From: Loktanella sp. S4079
GTDB lineage: Bacteria > Pseudomonadota > Alphaproteobacteria > Rhodobacterales > Rhodobacteraceae
Assembly: GCF_000967725.1 (NCBI RefSeq)
Contig: NZ_JXYE01000003.1
Span: forward strand, 496,001-560,000
Direction of reading: 5' to 3'
DNA length: 64,000 bases
Part shown: in pieces, positions 27,894 through 36,848 of the stretch
Layout: every line of letters begins with the position of its first letter
How positions within the stretch are numbered: position 1 is the stretch's first letter
The notes under the pieces: generated by a model
Database searches by the model: none
What the model was told of the DNA's origin: nothing
What the model saw: the letters and a program-made list of their open reading frames with translations, nothing else
Made by a program: the position numbers and the translations under genes

Positions 27894-29371
27894 ATGATGA
27901 ACAACAGGTCATCGTCTGGACACCCGATGTGCCCGGACACGAAGCGTTTACCGACGCAAAAGCCGCAGTAAAGCGGCTACAAGAACTATACGATACGGCT
28001 GTTTCGTTTCTGTCAAAGAGCTTTCAAGATGCGCTAGAGTTTGGCCAGCCAGAGGCTCGCATTCGTGCGTATTATCCTGAAATCCGGCTGATAACAACGA
28101 CACATGCAAAAATGGACAGCCGGCTGTCCTTTGGTCATGTGGCTGAACCGGGCACCTATGCGACAACAGTCACCCGGCCTGATCTTTTTGGGGCTTATCT
28201 TGAACAGCAGATTCAACTGCTGCTGAATAGCCACGGCGTGCCTGTCATTATCGGTGCGTCTGAAACCGTAATGCCAGTGCATTTTGCGGCGGCAAACGAT
28301 CCCAAACTGACTGTCCCGCAAGATGGGTCTATGGATTTCAATCTGCGCGACAACTTCGATGTGCCTGACCTGAGCACGACCCATGATGCGATCGTGAATG
28401 GCGAAGGGTTCGTTTACCCTGATGGCGCACGCCCGCTCGCCCCGTTTACAGCGCAGCGTGTGGATTATTCCTTGGCACGTCTGTCGCATTACACGGCGAC
28501 AGCGCCTGAACATTTCCAGAATCACGTGCTGTTCACCAACTACCAGTTCTATGTCGAAGAGTTTGAAAATTTTGCGCGGCAGATGCTGGCGGACCCCGAT
28601 AGCGGCTATACGATTTTTGTGAGCACCGGGAATGTTGAAATCACCGAATCTGACGCGGAAATACCTGTTCCGGGTAAGATGCCGCAGATGCCGACTTATC
28701 ACCTAAAGCGCGCCAATGGTGGCGGGGTTACATTGGTGAATATTGGGGTCGGGCCATCTAATGCGAAAACGGCGACTGACCACATTGCGGTTTTACGTCC
28801 GCATGCGTGGTTGATGGTTGGCCACTGCGCTGGGCTGCGGAATTCGCAGCGCTTGGGTGACTTTGTTTTGGCGCATGCTTACTTGCGCGAGGATCACGTG
28901 CTCGATGACGACTTGCCAGTTTGGGTGCCAATCCCTGCTCTGGCTGAAATTCAAATCGCACTTGAGACAGCGGTCGCAGATGTCACCAAGCTTGAGGGAT
29001 ATGAGCTCAAGCGGATTATGCGCACGGGTACAGTTGCGACGATTGATAACCGAAACTGGGAGTTGCGTGATCAATCAGGCCCAGTGCAGCGCCTGTCGCA
29101 ATCTCGTGCGGTCGCGCTGGATATGGAAAGCGCGACAATCGCGGCAAACGGTTTCCGATTCCGTGTACCATATGGCACTTTGCTATGCGTGAGCGACAAA
29201 CCTCTGCACGGTGAACTCAAACTACCCGGAATGGCGTCAGAGTTCTATAAAACACAGGTCGCAGCGCATCTGATGATCGGAATCCGCGCCATGGAAAGAC
29301 TGCGTGAAATGCCGCTTGAACGCATTCACAGTCGGAAATTGCGCAGCTTTGAGGAGACTGCGTTCCTTTAG
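27890..29371 (+). CDS. amn: AMP nucleosidase
   Basis: Hydrolyses AMP to adenine and ribose 5-phosphate. 493 residues, the usual length for the bacterial enzyme: an N-terminal AMN domain (YPEIRLITTTHAKMDSRLSF) and a C-terminal phosphorylase-fold domain (VNIGVGPSNAKTATDHIAVL, MVGHCAGLRNSQRLGDFVLA, ALDMESATIAANGFRFRVPY). It overlaps the adenine deaminase stop by 4 bases. The pair would route AMP through adenine to hypoxanthine. Confidence 0.95.
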   Translation: MNDEQQVIVWTPDVPGHEAFTDAKAAVKRLQELYDTAVSFLSKSFQDALEFGQPEARIRAYYPEIRLITTTHAKMDSRLSFGHVAEPGTYATTVTRPDLFGAYLEQQIQLLLNSHGVPVIIGASETVMPVHFAAANDPKLTVPQDGSMDFNLRDNFDVPDLSTTHDAIVNGEGFVYPDGARPLAPFTAQRVDYSLARLSHYTATAPEHFQNHVLFTNYQFYVEEFENFARQMLADPDSGYTIFVSTGNVEITESDAEIPVPGKMPQMPTYHLKRANGGGVTLVNIGVGPSNAKTATDHIAVLRPHAWLMVGHCAGLRNSQRLGDFVLAHAYLREDHVLDDDLPVWVPIPALAEIQIALETAVADVTKLEGYELKRIMRTGTVATIDNRNWELRDQSGPVQRLSQSRAVALDMESATIAANGFRFRVPYGTLLCVSDKPLHGELKLPGMASEFYKTQVAAHLMIGIRAMERLREMPLERIHSRKLRSFEETAFL

Positions 29372-29425
29372 TCCCTAAAAAACGCGCAAAATGTCGCTAT
29401 TTTCACTGAAAAGCGAACACTAATC

Positions 29426-29443
29426 GTTGTGGAGACCCACAAC
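29426..29443. other. Short perfect hairpin upstream of the HU gene
   Basis: GTTGTGG, loop AGAC, CCACAAC: a perfect 7-bp stem 55 bases after the amn stop and 60 bases before the HU start. No T-tract follows, so it is not a standard terminator. It could be an operator dyad or mRNA leader structure. Confidence 0.4.
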
Positions 29444-29502
29444 ATAACGTTAAATGCGCGGGTAGAGGCCCTAAAGTTCGGGCAAATAAGGGAGACCAGA
29501 AA

Positions 29503-29793
29503 ATGGCGACTAAACCACTGACAAAAGCGCAACTCGTTGCTGCACTTGCCGAAGAAACAGGCATGGACAAAAAAGCTGCAGGCGCTGCACTAGACGCCGT
29601 GACTGGCATTATCACCAAAGAAGTAGCAGGCGGTGGCGCTGTTACTCTGCCAGGTGTTGGCAAAATCTATTGCCGCGAGCGCCCAGAGCGCATGGTTCGC
29701 AACCCTGCTACAGGCGAGCAAATCAAAAAAGAAGCTGACAAGGTTGTCAAAATGACAATCGCAAAAGCGCTGAAAGACAGCGTAAACGGCTAA
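29503..29793 (+). CDS. HU-family DNA-binding protein
   Basis: Small histone-like protein of 96 residues. The HU fold is evident: MTKxQLVAAL-type N-terminus (KPLTKAQLVAALAEETGMDK), GAVTLPGVGKIYCRERPER, then the DNA-arm motif RNPATGEQIKK and VKMTIAKALKD. The central part departs somewhat from canonical HupB (a Cys in IYCRER), as in many Roseobacter HU paralogues. GGGAGACC lies upstream, and a strong terminator follows. Confidence 0.93.
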   Translation: MATKPLTKAQLVAALAEETGMDKKAAGAALDAVTGIITKEVAGGGAVTLPGVGKIYCRERPERMVRNPATGEQIKKEADKVVKMTIAKALKDSVNG

Positions 29794-29825
29794 GTCATTT
29801 GGCGTGATGCCGAATGCATGGATAG

Positions 29826-29856
29826 AAAGGGTCGCCCAATGCGGGCGGCCCTTTTT
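29826..29856 (+). terminator. Intrinsic terminator after the HU gene
   Basis: AAAGGGTCGCCC (29826-29837), loop AATGC, GGGCGGCCCTTT (29843-29854): a 12-bp stem with one G-U pair, running into TTTTT. It lies 33 bases past the HU stop. Confidence 0.92.
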
Positions 29857-29918
29857 GTATGAATAGAAATCGTACCAATACAATATAAGTTATTGGCTGC
29901 ATTGACGTTTCCGAACCC

Positions 29919-30812
29919 ATGCGCAAACGTCATTTTATGGATATCAAAGCAATTCTGATGGGGCTCGCCTTTGCGGCCATGTGGTCTTCGGCGTTTACTT
30001 CGGCGCGGGTTATCGTGGAATACGCCCCGCCACTGACCGCGCTGGCGCTTAGGTTCTTGGTCTCAGGATTGATCGGGATTTTGATTGCCTTAGCCATGGG
30101 GCAGCGGGCCCGGCTAAGCCGCCGTCAGTGGTTGGGCGTATTCATCTTTGGTCTGTGTCAGAACGCGTTGTACTTGGGCCTGAACTTTGTTGCGATGCAG
30201 ACCGTGCCTGCCTCACTTGCTGCGATTATTGCCTCGACCATGCCGCTTTTGGTGGCTTTGGTTGGTTGGATCGTATTTGGGACCAAGGTCAGACCTCTTG
30301 GTTTGGCTGGATTGATCGCAGGTGTTGTGGGTGTGGTTCTGATCATGGGCGCGCGTTTGCAGGGTGGCGTGGATGTCTTTGGCCTGGTGCTTTGCGTGAT
30401 TGGCGTTGTTTCATTGACCATCGCGACTTTGGCCGTGTTGGGCGCATCGTCCGGTGGGAACGTCTTGATGATTGTGGGGCTGCAAATGCTTGTCGGCGCC
30501 GCGATCCTGACCGTCCCGGCGATTGTGCTCGAAGAATGGGTTGTGACTTGGAACTGGCAACTGATCGTGTCGTTTGCCTATACCACGCTCGTTCCGGGGC
30601 TAGCCGCGACGTGGGTTTGGTTCACATTGGTGGGGCGCATCGGCGCGGTCAAGGCGTCGACCTTCCACTTTTTGAACCCGTTCTTAGGGGTCGCAATTGC
30701 CGCAGCGTTGTTGGGTGAAACCATCGGATGGCTCGACGTGATTGGCGTCGCCATCATCGCAGGCGGAATTCTAGCGGTCCAACTGTCCAAGCAGCCAGCT
30801 ACCAGCCGCTAG
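29919..30812 (+). CDS. DMT-superfamily (EamA) permease
   Basis: 297-residue inner-membrane protein with two EamA repeats of about five helices each. The first repeat has MWSSAFTSARVIVEYAPPLT and TMPLLVALVGWIVFG; the second has the matching HFLNPFLGVAIAAALLGETI. Members export or import amino acids, nucleosides or other metabolites; the substrate is not readable here. An in-frame ATG at 29937 is an equally possible start, and neither has a clear ribosome site. It converges with aroC, 15 bases apart. Confidence 0.87.
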   Translation: MRKRHFMDIKAILMGLAFAAMWSSAFTSARVIVEYAPPLTALALRFLVSGLIGILIALAMGQRARLSRRQWLGVFIFGLCQNALYLGLNFVAMQTVPASLAAIIASTMPLLVALVGWIVFGTKVRPLGLAGLIAGVVGVVLIMGARLQGGVDVFGLVLCVIGVVSLTIATLAVLGASSGGNVLMIVGLQMLVGAAILTVPAIVLEEWVVTWNWQLIVSFAYTTLVPGLAATWVWFTLVGRIGAVKASTFHFLNPFLGVAIAAALLGETIGWLDVIGVAIIAGGILAVQLSKQPATSR

Positions 30813-30827
30813 GACCGTTAAGTTTTC

Positions 30828-31931
30828 TCAACCAATCTGTCCGCGGACGCCGCCTGTTTGGCCCCGGTCAAGAAGCAGGTGGTCTAGGACAACGCAGGCC
30901 ATCATTGCTTCGCCGACGGGGACGGCGCGGATGCCGACGCATGGGTCGTGACGCCCTTTGGTGATGACTTCCATTGGTGATCCGTCCATCCGGATGGATT
31001 TGCGAGGCGACAAGATTGACGATGTTGGCTTAACCGCAAAGCGTACAACGATGTCTTGGCCCGTGCTAATCCCGCCCAAGATCCCGCCGGCGTGGTTAGA
31101 CGAATATTCGGGGCCATTTTCGCCCATGTAGATTTCGTCGGCGTTATCGCGCCCTGTCAGCGCAGCGGCATTCATGCCCTCGCCTATCTCGACGCCCTTA
31201 ACGGCGTTAATTGACATCATTGCGGCTGCCAAATCTGTATCAAGCTTCCCATAGACCGGGGCGCCGATACCGGCGGGCACACCGCGTGCGACGACTTCGA
31301 TGATTGCGCCGACAGAGTTGTGGTCGTCTTTGCGCAGCCACGCCAGATAGTCGTTCCACTCGGCGGCGGCATCGGCATCCGGGCAGAAGAAATCGTTTTG
31401 ATCAATTTGATCCCAGTCGATTTTGCTGCGGTCGATTTGCTTGGTGCCCATTTGGGTCATGTAGCCCTTGATCTGCACGTTAGGCGCAATGGCTTTGATG
31501 GCTTCGCGGGCGACGCCACCCGCAGCAACGCGCGCCGCTGTTTCGCGGGCAGAAGACCGCCCCCCACCGCGATAATCGCGGATACCGTATTTCTGGTGAT
31601 AGGTAATGTCAGCGTGACCGGGGCGGAATGTATTGGCGATATCGCCGTAGTCTTTGGAGCGCTGATCGGTGTTGCGGATCATCAGCTGAATTGGCGTTCC
31701 GGTCGATTTGCCTTCGAACACGCCAGACAGGATTTCAACGGCATCGGGTTCGTTCCGCTGGGTCGTGTTTTTGTTTAGGCCCGGGCGGCGTTTATCCAGC
31801 CATTGCTGCAACATAGCGGGTTCGATTGGAACACCAGGCGGGCACCCATCAACAGTCGCGCCAAGCGCAGGACCGTGGCTTTCACCCCAAGTTGTGAACC
31901 GAAATAGATGACCGAAACTGTTGATCGACAT
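30828..31931 (-). CDS. aroC: Chorismate synthase
   Basis: Converts 5-enolpyruvylshikimate 3-phosphate to chorismate with reduced FMN. 367 residues with the three signatures: [20 protein letters not shown], the [20 protein letters not shown] region followed by [16 protein letters not shown], and the late [10 protein letters not shown]...[12 protein letters not shown] segment. GAGGCGCGC precedes the ATG. It stands alone on the minus strand between an EamA permease and a DAACS symporter. Confidence 0.98.
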   Translation of the reverse strand: MSINSFGHLFRFTTWGESHGPALGATVDGCPPGVPIEPAMLQQWLDKRRPGLNKNTTQRNEPDAVEILSGVFEGKSTGTPIQLMIRNTDQRSKDYGDIANTFRPGHADITYHQKYGIRDYRGGGRSSARETAARVAAGGVAREAIKAIAPNVQIKGYMTQMGTKQIDRSKIDWDQIDQNDFFCPDADAAAEWNDYLAWLRKDDHNSVGAIIEVVARGVPAGIGAPVYGKLDTDLAAAMMSINAVKGVEIGEGMNAAALTGRDNADEIYMGENGPEYSSNHAGGILGGISTGQDIVVRFAVKPTSSILSPRKSIRMDGSPMEVITKGRHDPCVGIRAVPVGEAMMACVVLDHLLLDRGQTGGVRGQIG

Positions 31932-32065
31932 ATGCGCGCCTCTTTGATTGAGACCCGGTTACAGGAAGGCCCGCCTTTGTTCAATCTTGGTCGCCGTGAT
32001 CCGTACATTTTGAGAAATGGAAAATATGTGCCAATCTCAACCTTAGGATTAATGGGGAGCTAAAA

Positions 32066-33388
32066 ATGACAACTGAAACACATGGCGGCCATGGTATGTC
32101 GCTCACAATGAAGATCATGATCGCGATGGGCGTTGGCATCGTGGTCGGTGTAATATTCAACGCGATTAACAGCGCTTTCATCAATACGCATATCGTTGCG
32201 GGTCTTTTCGCGATGATCGGGAAGATGTTTGTAAATGCGCTGAAAATGCTGGTCGTTCCGCTGGTTTTCTTTTCGTTGCTTGGTGGTGTGACTGGGATCG
32301 GCGATGTTCGTGTGCTTGGTCGGGTCGGGACGAAATCGTTCTTCTTATATCTGGCGACGACAGCGCTCGCGATTACCATTGCTATTCTTTTGGCAAGCGT
32401 GATTGGACCCGGCAAAGGGTTTGACATGCAAGGTATCGACACCAGCGGCGTTACGGGTCGCGAAGCGCCAACCGTCTGGGATGTGTTTGCGAATATCGTT
32501 CCGACAAACCCGATTGCGGCCTTTGCGAATGGCGAAATGCTTCAGGTGATTTTCTACACTGTTGTTTTGGGTATCGCGGTATTGATGCTCGGCGCAAAGT
32601 CAGAGGCATTTATCGCCGGGTGTGAATATATGAACGAGTTGATGATGAAGATCGTCGCAATCGTTATGCATTTTGCACCTTACGGCGTGTTTTGTTTGAT
32701 CGCGAAAACCTTTGCTGAACAAGGTATCGGGTTGTTCGTGCCGGTGATGGCCTATGTGATTACACTAGTTGCGGCGCTATTTATTCACTTGTTCCTGACG
32801 CTGCCGACGATGCTAAAGGTTCTCGCTGGTCTCAATCCGATTACGTTCATGCGCAAAATGCGCCCGGCGCAAATCTTTGCCTTTTCAACCGCGAGCTCAA
32901 ACGCGACGATCCCTGTGACCTACCGATCAGTGACCGAGCGCGTTGGTGTGAACAAATCTATCGCGTCATTCTGTATTCCGTTTGGGGCGACGATCAACAT
33001 GGATGGCACCGCGATTATGCAGGGTGTGGCGACTGTGTTTTTGGCGAATGTTTATGCCATCGACCTTGGGCTTGGCGGTTATATCACCGTCATCGGCATG
33101 GCAGTTCTGGCCTCGATCGGGACGGCAGGGGTGCCGGGTGTCGGGCTTGTGATGCTTACCATGGTTTTAGGTCAGGTTGGGCTGCCGATCGAAGGTATCG
33201 CAATCATCCTTGGTGTGGACCGGCTGATGGATATGATCCGCACAGCGGTGAATATCACTGGTGATGCGGTCGTGACGTCCATTGTCGCCAAGACCGAGGG
33301 CAAAATTGACCTGACTGTGTTCGAAGACCCAGACGCAGGCGTGGTTGATGACGAAGAGGTAGAAATGCCGCACGGTCAAGCGGTCTAA
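32066..33388 (+). CDS. Dicarboxylate/amino acid:cation symporter (DAACS family)
   Basis: 440-residue secondary transporter of the GltP/DctA family. Typical elements: KMFVNALKMLVVPLVFFSLL in TM2, the serine-rich hairpin FSTASSNATIPVTYRS (HP1), and the NMDGTAI motif FGATINMDGTAIMQGVATVF in TM7. The HP2 region is SIGTAGVPGVGLVMLTMVLG and TM8 has the conserved ...VDRLMDMIRTAVNITGDAV. The likely substrate is glutamate, aspartate or a C4-dicarboxylate. GGGGAG precedes the ATG and a terminator follows. Confidence 0.93.
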   Translation: MTTETHGGHGMSLTMKIMIAMGVGIVVGVIFNAINSAFINTHIVAGLFAMIGKMFVNALKMLVVPLVFFSLLGGVTGIGDVRVLGRVGTKSFFLYLATTALAITIAILLASVIGPGKGFDMQGIDTSGVTGREAPTVWDVFANIVPTNPIAAFANGEMLQVIFYTVVLGIAVLMLGAKSEAFIAGCEYMNELMMKIVAIVMHFAPYGVFCLIAKTFAEQGIGLFVPVMAYVITLVAALFIHLFLTLPTMLKVLAGLNPITFMRKMRPAQIFAFSTASSNATIPVTYRSVTERVGVNKSIASFCIPFGATINMDGTAIMQGVATVFLANVYAIDLGLGGYITVIGMAVLASIGTAGVPGVGLVMLTMVLGQVGLPIEGIAIILGVDRLMDMIRTAVNITGDAVVTSIVAKTEGKIDLTVFEDPDAGVVDDEEVEMPHGQAV

Positions 33389-33407
33389 CCCTTTCAAAAC
33401 CAAAGCA

Positions 33408-33437
33408 AGAGCCGCCGTGTCACCGGCGGCTCTTTTC
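33408..33437 (+). terminator. Intrinsic terminator after the symporter gene
   Basis: Perfect 10-bp stem AGAGCCGCCG / CGGCGGCTCT (33408-33417 and 33424-33433) with a 6-base loop and a TTT tail. It separates the symporter from the thiamine riboswitch about 30 bases downstream. Confidence 0.9.
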
Positions 33438-33465
33438 ATTTCCACAGGCAAGGCGTATTCAGCAG

Positions 33466-33549
33466 ATACCTCGGGGGGCCAGCAATGGCTGAGATGCGCA
33501 AGCGGACCCGTTGAACCTGAACCGGTTAAGACCGGCGGAGGGAAGGTAT
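33466..33549 (+). ncRNA. TPP riboswitch (THI element)
   Basis: The conserved THI-box pieces occur in order: GGGGG near 33473, GGCTGAGATG at 33488-33497, ACCCGTTGAACCTGAACCGG at 33506-33525, then GTTAAGACCGGCGGAGGGAA ending at 33544. Closing stem P1 is ATACCT (33466-33471) with AGGTAT (33544-33549). It lies 47 bases upstream of thiB, so it should repress thiBPQ when thiamine pyrophosphate is plentiful. The P1 3' strand is well separated from the ribosome site of thiB (33587-33591); whether control is by termination or by blocking initiation is not obvious. Confidence 0.95.
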
Positions 33550-33596
33550 GGCAATCGCGCTATCCCCAAATCCGCCCGTCGCATTTGGAGGATATG

Positions 33597-34586
33597 ATGC
33601 AAAAACCGATCTATCTGCCAGTTGTCGCGGGACTTGCTATTTGCGCGACAGGCGCGTTGGCCGAAACCCCGGTACTGCAAGTTTTGACCTACGACAGCTT
33701 TGTCAGTGAATGGGGTCCCGGCCCCGCTGTCGAAGCCGCCTTTGAGGCAGAATGTGCCTGCGATCTGGAGTTTGTCGGAAGCAGTGATGGCGCGGCGTTG
33801 CTCGCGCGTTTGCAACTCGAAGGTCCACGGACCGAATTTGATGTGGTTTTGGGTTTAGATACCAACCTGACTGCCGCCGCCCGTGAGACAGGCCTATTTG
33901 CACCGCACGGTGTGACCGCTGACCTAGACTTACCCATTGAGTGGACTGATCCTGATTTCTTGCCGTTTGACTGGGGCTATTTTGCATTTGTCGGCAACGC
34001 AGATGCGACGTCAGCCAGCTCTTTGCGGGACCTTGCGGACAGCGACCTCAAGATCGTTATCCAAGATCCACGCTCCTCGACCCCGGGTTTGGGCCTGCTG
34101 ATGTGGGTAAAAGACGCCTATCCTGAGGAAGCAGCCGATTTGTGGGCCACTTTGGCCGACAACATCGTCACCGTTACCCCCGGTTGGTCCGAGGCTTACG
34201 GCATGTTCCTAGATGGCGAGGCAGACGCTGTTTTGTCTTACACCACATCGCCCGCCTATCACCTGATCGCCGAAGAAGACGCGAGCAAAGTTGCTTGGTC
34301 CTTTGACGAAGGTCACTACATGCAAGTCGAAGTGGCTGGCAAAGTAGCAAGCACAGATCAATCTGATTTGGCGGATCAGTTCTTGGCCTTCATGGTCTCT
34401 GACGGGTTCCAATCTGTTATTCCGACAACGAACTGGATGTACCCGGCTGTGATCCCAGAGGCAGGATTGCCCGAAGGATTTGAAACGTTGATGACCCCCA
34501 CGGCGTCATTGCTGAAATCCCCAGAGGACGCCGCTGCGATCCGTGACGAAGCATTGGAAGAATGGCGCAACGCGCTGTCTCAATAA
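33597..34586 (+). CDS. thiB: Thiamine ABC transporter substrate-binding protein
   Basis: Periplasmic binding protein for thiamine and its phosphates. 329 residues with a signal peptide (PIYLPVVAGLAICATGALAE). Family motifs include VLTYDSFVSEWGPGPAVEAAF, DVVLGLDTNL, FDWGYFAFV and DPRSSTPGLGLLMWVKDAYP. I chose the ATG at 33597 (GGAGG 5 bases upstream); a second ATG directly before it at 33594 is possible, while the frame farther upstream runs through the riboswitch and is not coding. It overlaps thiP by 25 bases. Confidence 0.95.
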   Translation: MQKPIYLPVVAGLAICATGALAETPVLQVLTYDSFVSEWGPGPAVEAAFEAECACDLEFVGSSDGAALLARLQLEGPRTEFDVVLGLDTNLTAAARETGLFAPHGVTADLDLPIEWTDPDFLPFDWGYFAFVGNADATSASSLRDLADSDLKIVIQDPRSSTPGLGLLMWVKDAYPEEAADLWATLADNIVTVTPGWSEAYGMFLDGEADAVLSYTTSPAYHLIAEEDASKVAWSFDEGHYMQVEVAGKVASTDQSDLADQFLAFMVSDGFQSVIPTTNWMYPAVIPEAGLPEGFETLMTPTASLLKSPEDAAAIRDEALEEWRNALSQ

Positions 34587-36091
34587 ACCCACGCTGGCCC
34601 GGCGCCCTATCTGGGGCGCTGGTGCTGATGCTCACGCTTGGGACGCTCGCCGCGGTTGCACTGCGGGCGGACTGGCAAAGCGGGATTCAAGCGGCAGATT
34701 GGGCAGCCATCCGTTTCACGGTTGTTCAAGCAATTGTTTCGGCCTTCGTTAGCGTACTTTGCGCAATTCCGGTTGCACGCGCCTTGGCACGCCGTCGTTT
34801 CCGCGGGCGCGGATTGTTGATCACGCTACTGGGCGCGCCTTTCTTGCTACCTGTTGTGGTGGCCATCGTTGGGTTACTGGCGGTATTTGGGCGTAGCGGG
34901 ATATTAAACGTTTTCATCACAACTCTGGGTTTTGACCCGATTGCGATCTACGGCTTTCACGGAGTCGTGCTTGCACATGTGTTCTTTAACCTGCCTTTGG
35001 CTGTGCGTTTCATCTTGCAGGGATGGTTATCAATTCCGGCAGAGCGGTTTCGGCTGGCTGCGAGTCTAGGCATGCCGATTGGCAGATTTTTAGAGATACC
35101 GATGCTGCGCTCGGTGGTGCCAAGTACGTTTTTGGTGATTTTTCTGATCTGTCTGACCAGCTTTGCCGTTGCTCTCACGCTCGGGGGTGGTCCGAAAACT
35201 ACGACAGTGGAATTGGCGATTTACCAAGCGCTGCGGTTCGACTTTGATTTGGGACGCGCAGCGTTACTCGCTTGTATTCAGTTCGGTCTATGTGTGATCG
35301 CGGCACTCTTGGCGTGGAAGTTCACCGTACATATCGGCATGGGCACTGGGTTTGATCGCACGGTCGCACGTTGGGATTTGGATCGACCGTTCATTGATTA
35401 CCTTTGGATCGCGCTAGCAGCGGCGTTTTTGTTGGTGCCGCTCGGGATGATTATTGTCCGCGGACTGCCGGGCCTGTTGGTTATGCCGGGTACTGTTTGG
35501 ATAGCAGCGCTGCGTTCAATTGCCGTTGCAATCGGTTCGGCCACGCTATGCTGTACGATGTCTGTGGCATTGGCGCTATGGGGGCGTAAATGGGCCAATA
35601 TCATCGGTGTCCTGCCACTGGCCGCATCTGGTTTGGTGGTTGGAACCGGGGCGTTCTTGATCGTATTTCCATTTGTTGCACCGAGCGCGGTTGCCTTGCC
35701 GATTACCGTGCTGGTTAACGCCACATTGGCCCTGCCATTTGTGATGCGCGCGATTGGGCCTGCAATCGCGGCGGTGCAGGATGATTACGGTCAGTTGGGC
35801 GCATCTGTTGGGTTGTCTGGCTGGGCATGGCTGCGCATCGTTGTGTTGCCGCGCATACGCAGACCGCTCGGGTTTGGTGCTGGCCTATCTGCCGCGTTGT
35901 CTATGGGGGATTTAGGGGTAATTACCCTATTTGCAGGCAAATCAGAAGAAACCTTGCCGCTTGCGATGTATCGGCTCATGGGCGCATATCGCATGGACGC
36001 GGCGGCGGGTGCCGCTGTCCTGCTCTTGGGGTTGAGTTTTATGATTTTCTATCTTTGTGACACTGGAGGTCGGCGCGATGCTGATGTGTGA
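34562..36091 (+). CDS. thiP: Thiamine/TPP ABC transporter permease
   Basis: 509-residue inner-membrane permease made of two BPD_transp_1 halves, about 12 helices in all. Each half shows the coupling EAA-type loop: LAASLGMPIGRFLEIPMLRS in the first, QLGASVGLSGWAWLRIVVLP in the second. The start lies within the last 25 bases of thiB, and its end overlaps thiQ. Under the TPP riboswitch with thiB and thiQ. Confidence 0.95.
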   Translation: MAQRAVSINPRWPGALSGALVLMLTLGTLAAVALRADWQSGIQAADWAAIRFTVVQAIVSAFVSVLCAIPVARALARRRFRGRGLLITLLGAPFLLPVVVAIVGLLAVFGRSGILNVFITTLGFDPIAIYGFHGVVLAHVFFNLPLAVRFILQGWLSIPAERFRLAASLGMPIGRFLEIPMLRSVVPSTFLVIFLICLTSFAVALTLGGGPKTTTVELAIYQALRFDFDLGRAALLACIQFGLCVIAALLAWKFTVHIGMGTGFDRTVARWDLDRPFIDYLWIALAAAFLLVPLGMIIVRGLPGLLVMPGTVWIAALRSIAVAIGSATLCCTMSVALALWGRKWANIIGVLPLAASGLVVGTGAFLIVFPFVAPSAVALPITVLVNATLALPFVMRAIGPAIAAVQDDYGQLGASVGLSGWAWLRIVVLPRIRRPLGFGAGLSAALSMGDLGVITLFAGKSEETLPLAMYRLMGAYRMDAAAGAAVLLLGLSFMIFYLCDTGGRRDADV

Positions 36092-36770
36092 ACAGCTTGT
36101 TCTCGCGCAAGAGAGTTTTTCATTGACCGCCGATTTCGCGTTTCGGGAACGCGCAATCACGGGCGTCATCGGGCCATCAGGGGTTGGGAAATCAACGTTT
36201 TTGTCCGCAATCGCCGGGTTCTTTGCCCCGGCATCGGGCCGCATATTGTGGCAGGGCAACGATATGGTTTCCTTGCCCCCTGCCAAACGACCCGTCAGCA
36301 TTTTGTTTCAAGATAACAATTTGTTCCCGCATTTGACTGTGACACAGAACGTGGGGTTAGGGTTGTCGCCCACCCTGCGATTGTCGGATGGTGATCGGTC
36401 GCGTGTTGATACGGTGTTAAAGCAAGTCGGGCTTGGGCGTTTGGGTGATCGCAAGCCTGCGGCACTTTCTGGTGGGCAGCAAAGTCGCGCGGCGTTGGCG
36501 CGTGTGCTGCTTGCTGATCGGCCTGTTGTCTTGTTGGATGAACCGTTTTCGGCGCTTGGGCCCGGGCTAAAGGATGAGATGCTTGATCTGGTCGGTGCCA
36601 TGTTGGCCGAGAACGGGCGTACCGTGATCATGGTTACGCATGACCCCAATGATGCAAAGCGCATCGCGGACGAGGTTGTTTTGGTTGCTGAAGGTGTCGC
36701 ACATTCACCCGTACCGACCCATGAGATTTTTGAGAATCCACCGCAGGCGTTGCGTGCGTATCTTGGGTAA
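36078..36770 (+). CDS. thiQ: Thiamine ABC transporter ATP-binding protein
   Basis: ATPase of the thiamine importer. 230 residues with Walker A GPSGVGKST, Q-loop FQDNNLFPHLTV, signature LSGGQQSRAALARVLL, Walker B VVLLDEPFSAL and the switch His in MVTHDPNDA. The start at 36078 has GGAGG 9 bases upstream; an in-frame upstream ATG at 36057 would lie further inside thiP. Completes the riboswitch-controlled thiBPQ operon and is followed by a terminator. Confidence 0.95.
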   Translation: MLMCEQLVLAQESFSLTADFAFRERAITGVIGPSGVGKSTFLSAIAGFFAPASGRILWQGNDMVSLPPAKRPVSILFQDNNLFPHLTVTQNVGLGLSPTLRLSDGDRSRVDTVLKQVGLGRLGDRKPAALSGGQQSRAALARVLLADRPVVLLDEPFSALGPGLKDEMLDLVGAMLAENGRTVIMVTHDPNDAKRIADEVVLVAEGVAHSPVPTHEIFENPPQALRAYLG

Positions 36771-36801
36771 AGGTGGATTAAAATCCACCCTACGCAATCA
36801 A

Positions 36802-36831
36802 AAAGGCCCGCCAAATTGGCGGGCCTTTCGT
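36802..36831. terminator. Bidirectional terminator between thiQ and petC
   Basis: AAAGGCCCGCC (36802-36812), loop AAATT, GGCGGGCCTTT (36818-36828): an 11-bp perfect stem. On the plus strand it is followed by CGTTTC, and on the minus strand by TTGATTG after the A/T part of the stem. It serves the convergent thiBPQ and petABC operons. Confidence 0.9.
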
Positions 36832-36848
36832 TTCATGAAACTATTTGA

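Noticed and set aside
28034..28702. 222-residue frame antisense to AMP nucleosidase
   Set aside because: Same reasoning: shadow frame of a conserved enzyme without motifs of its own.
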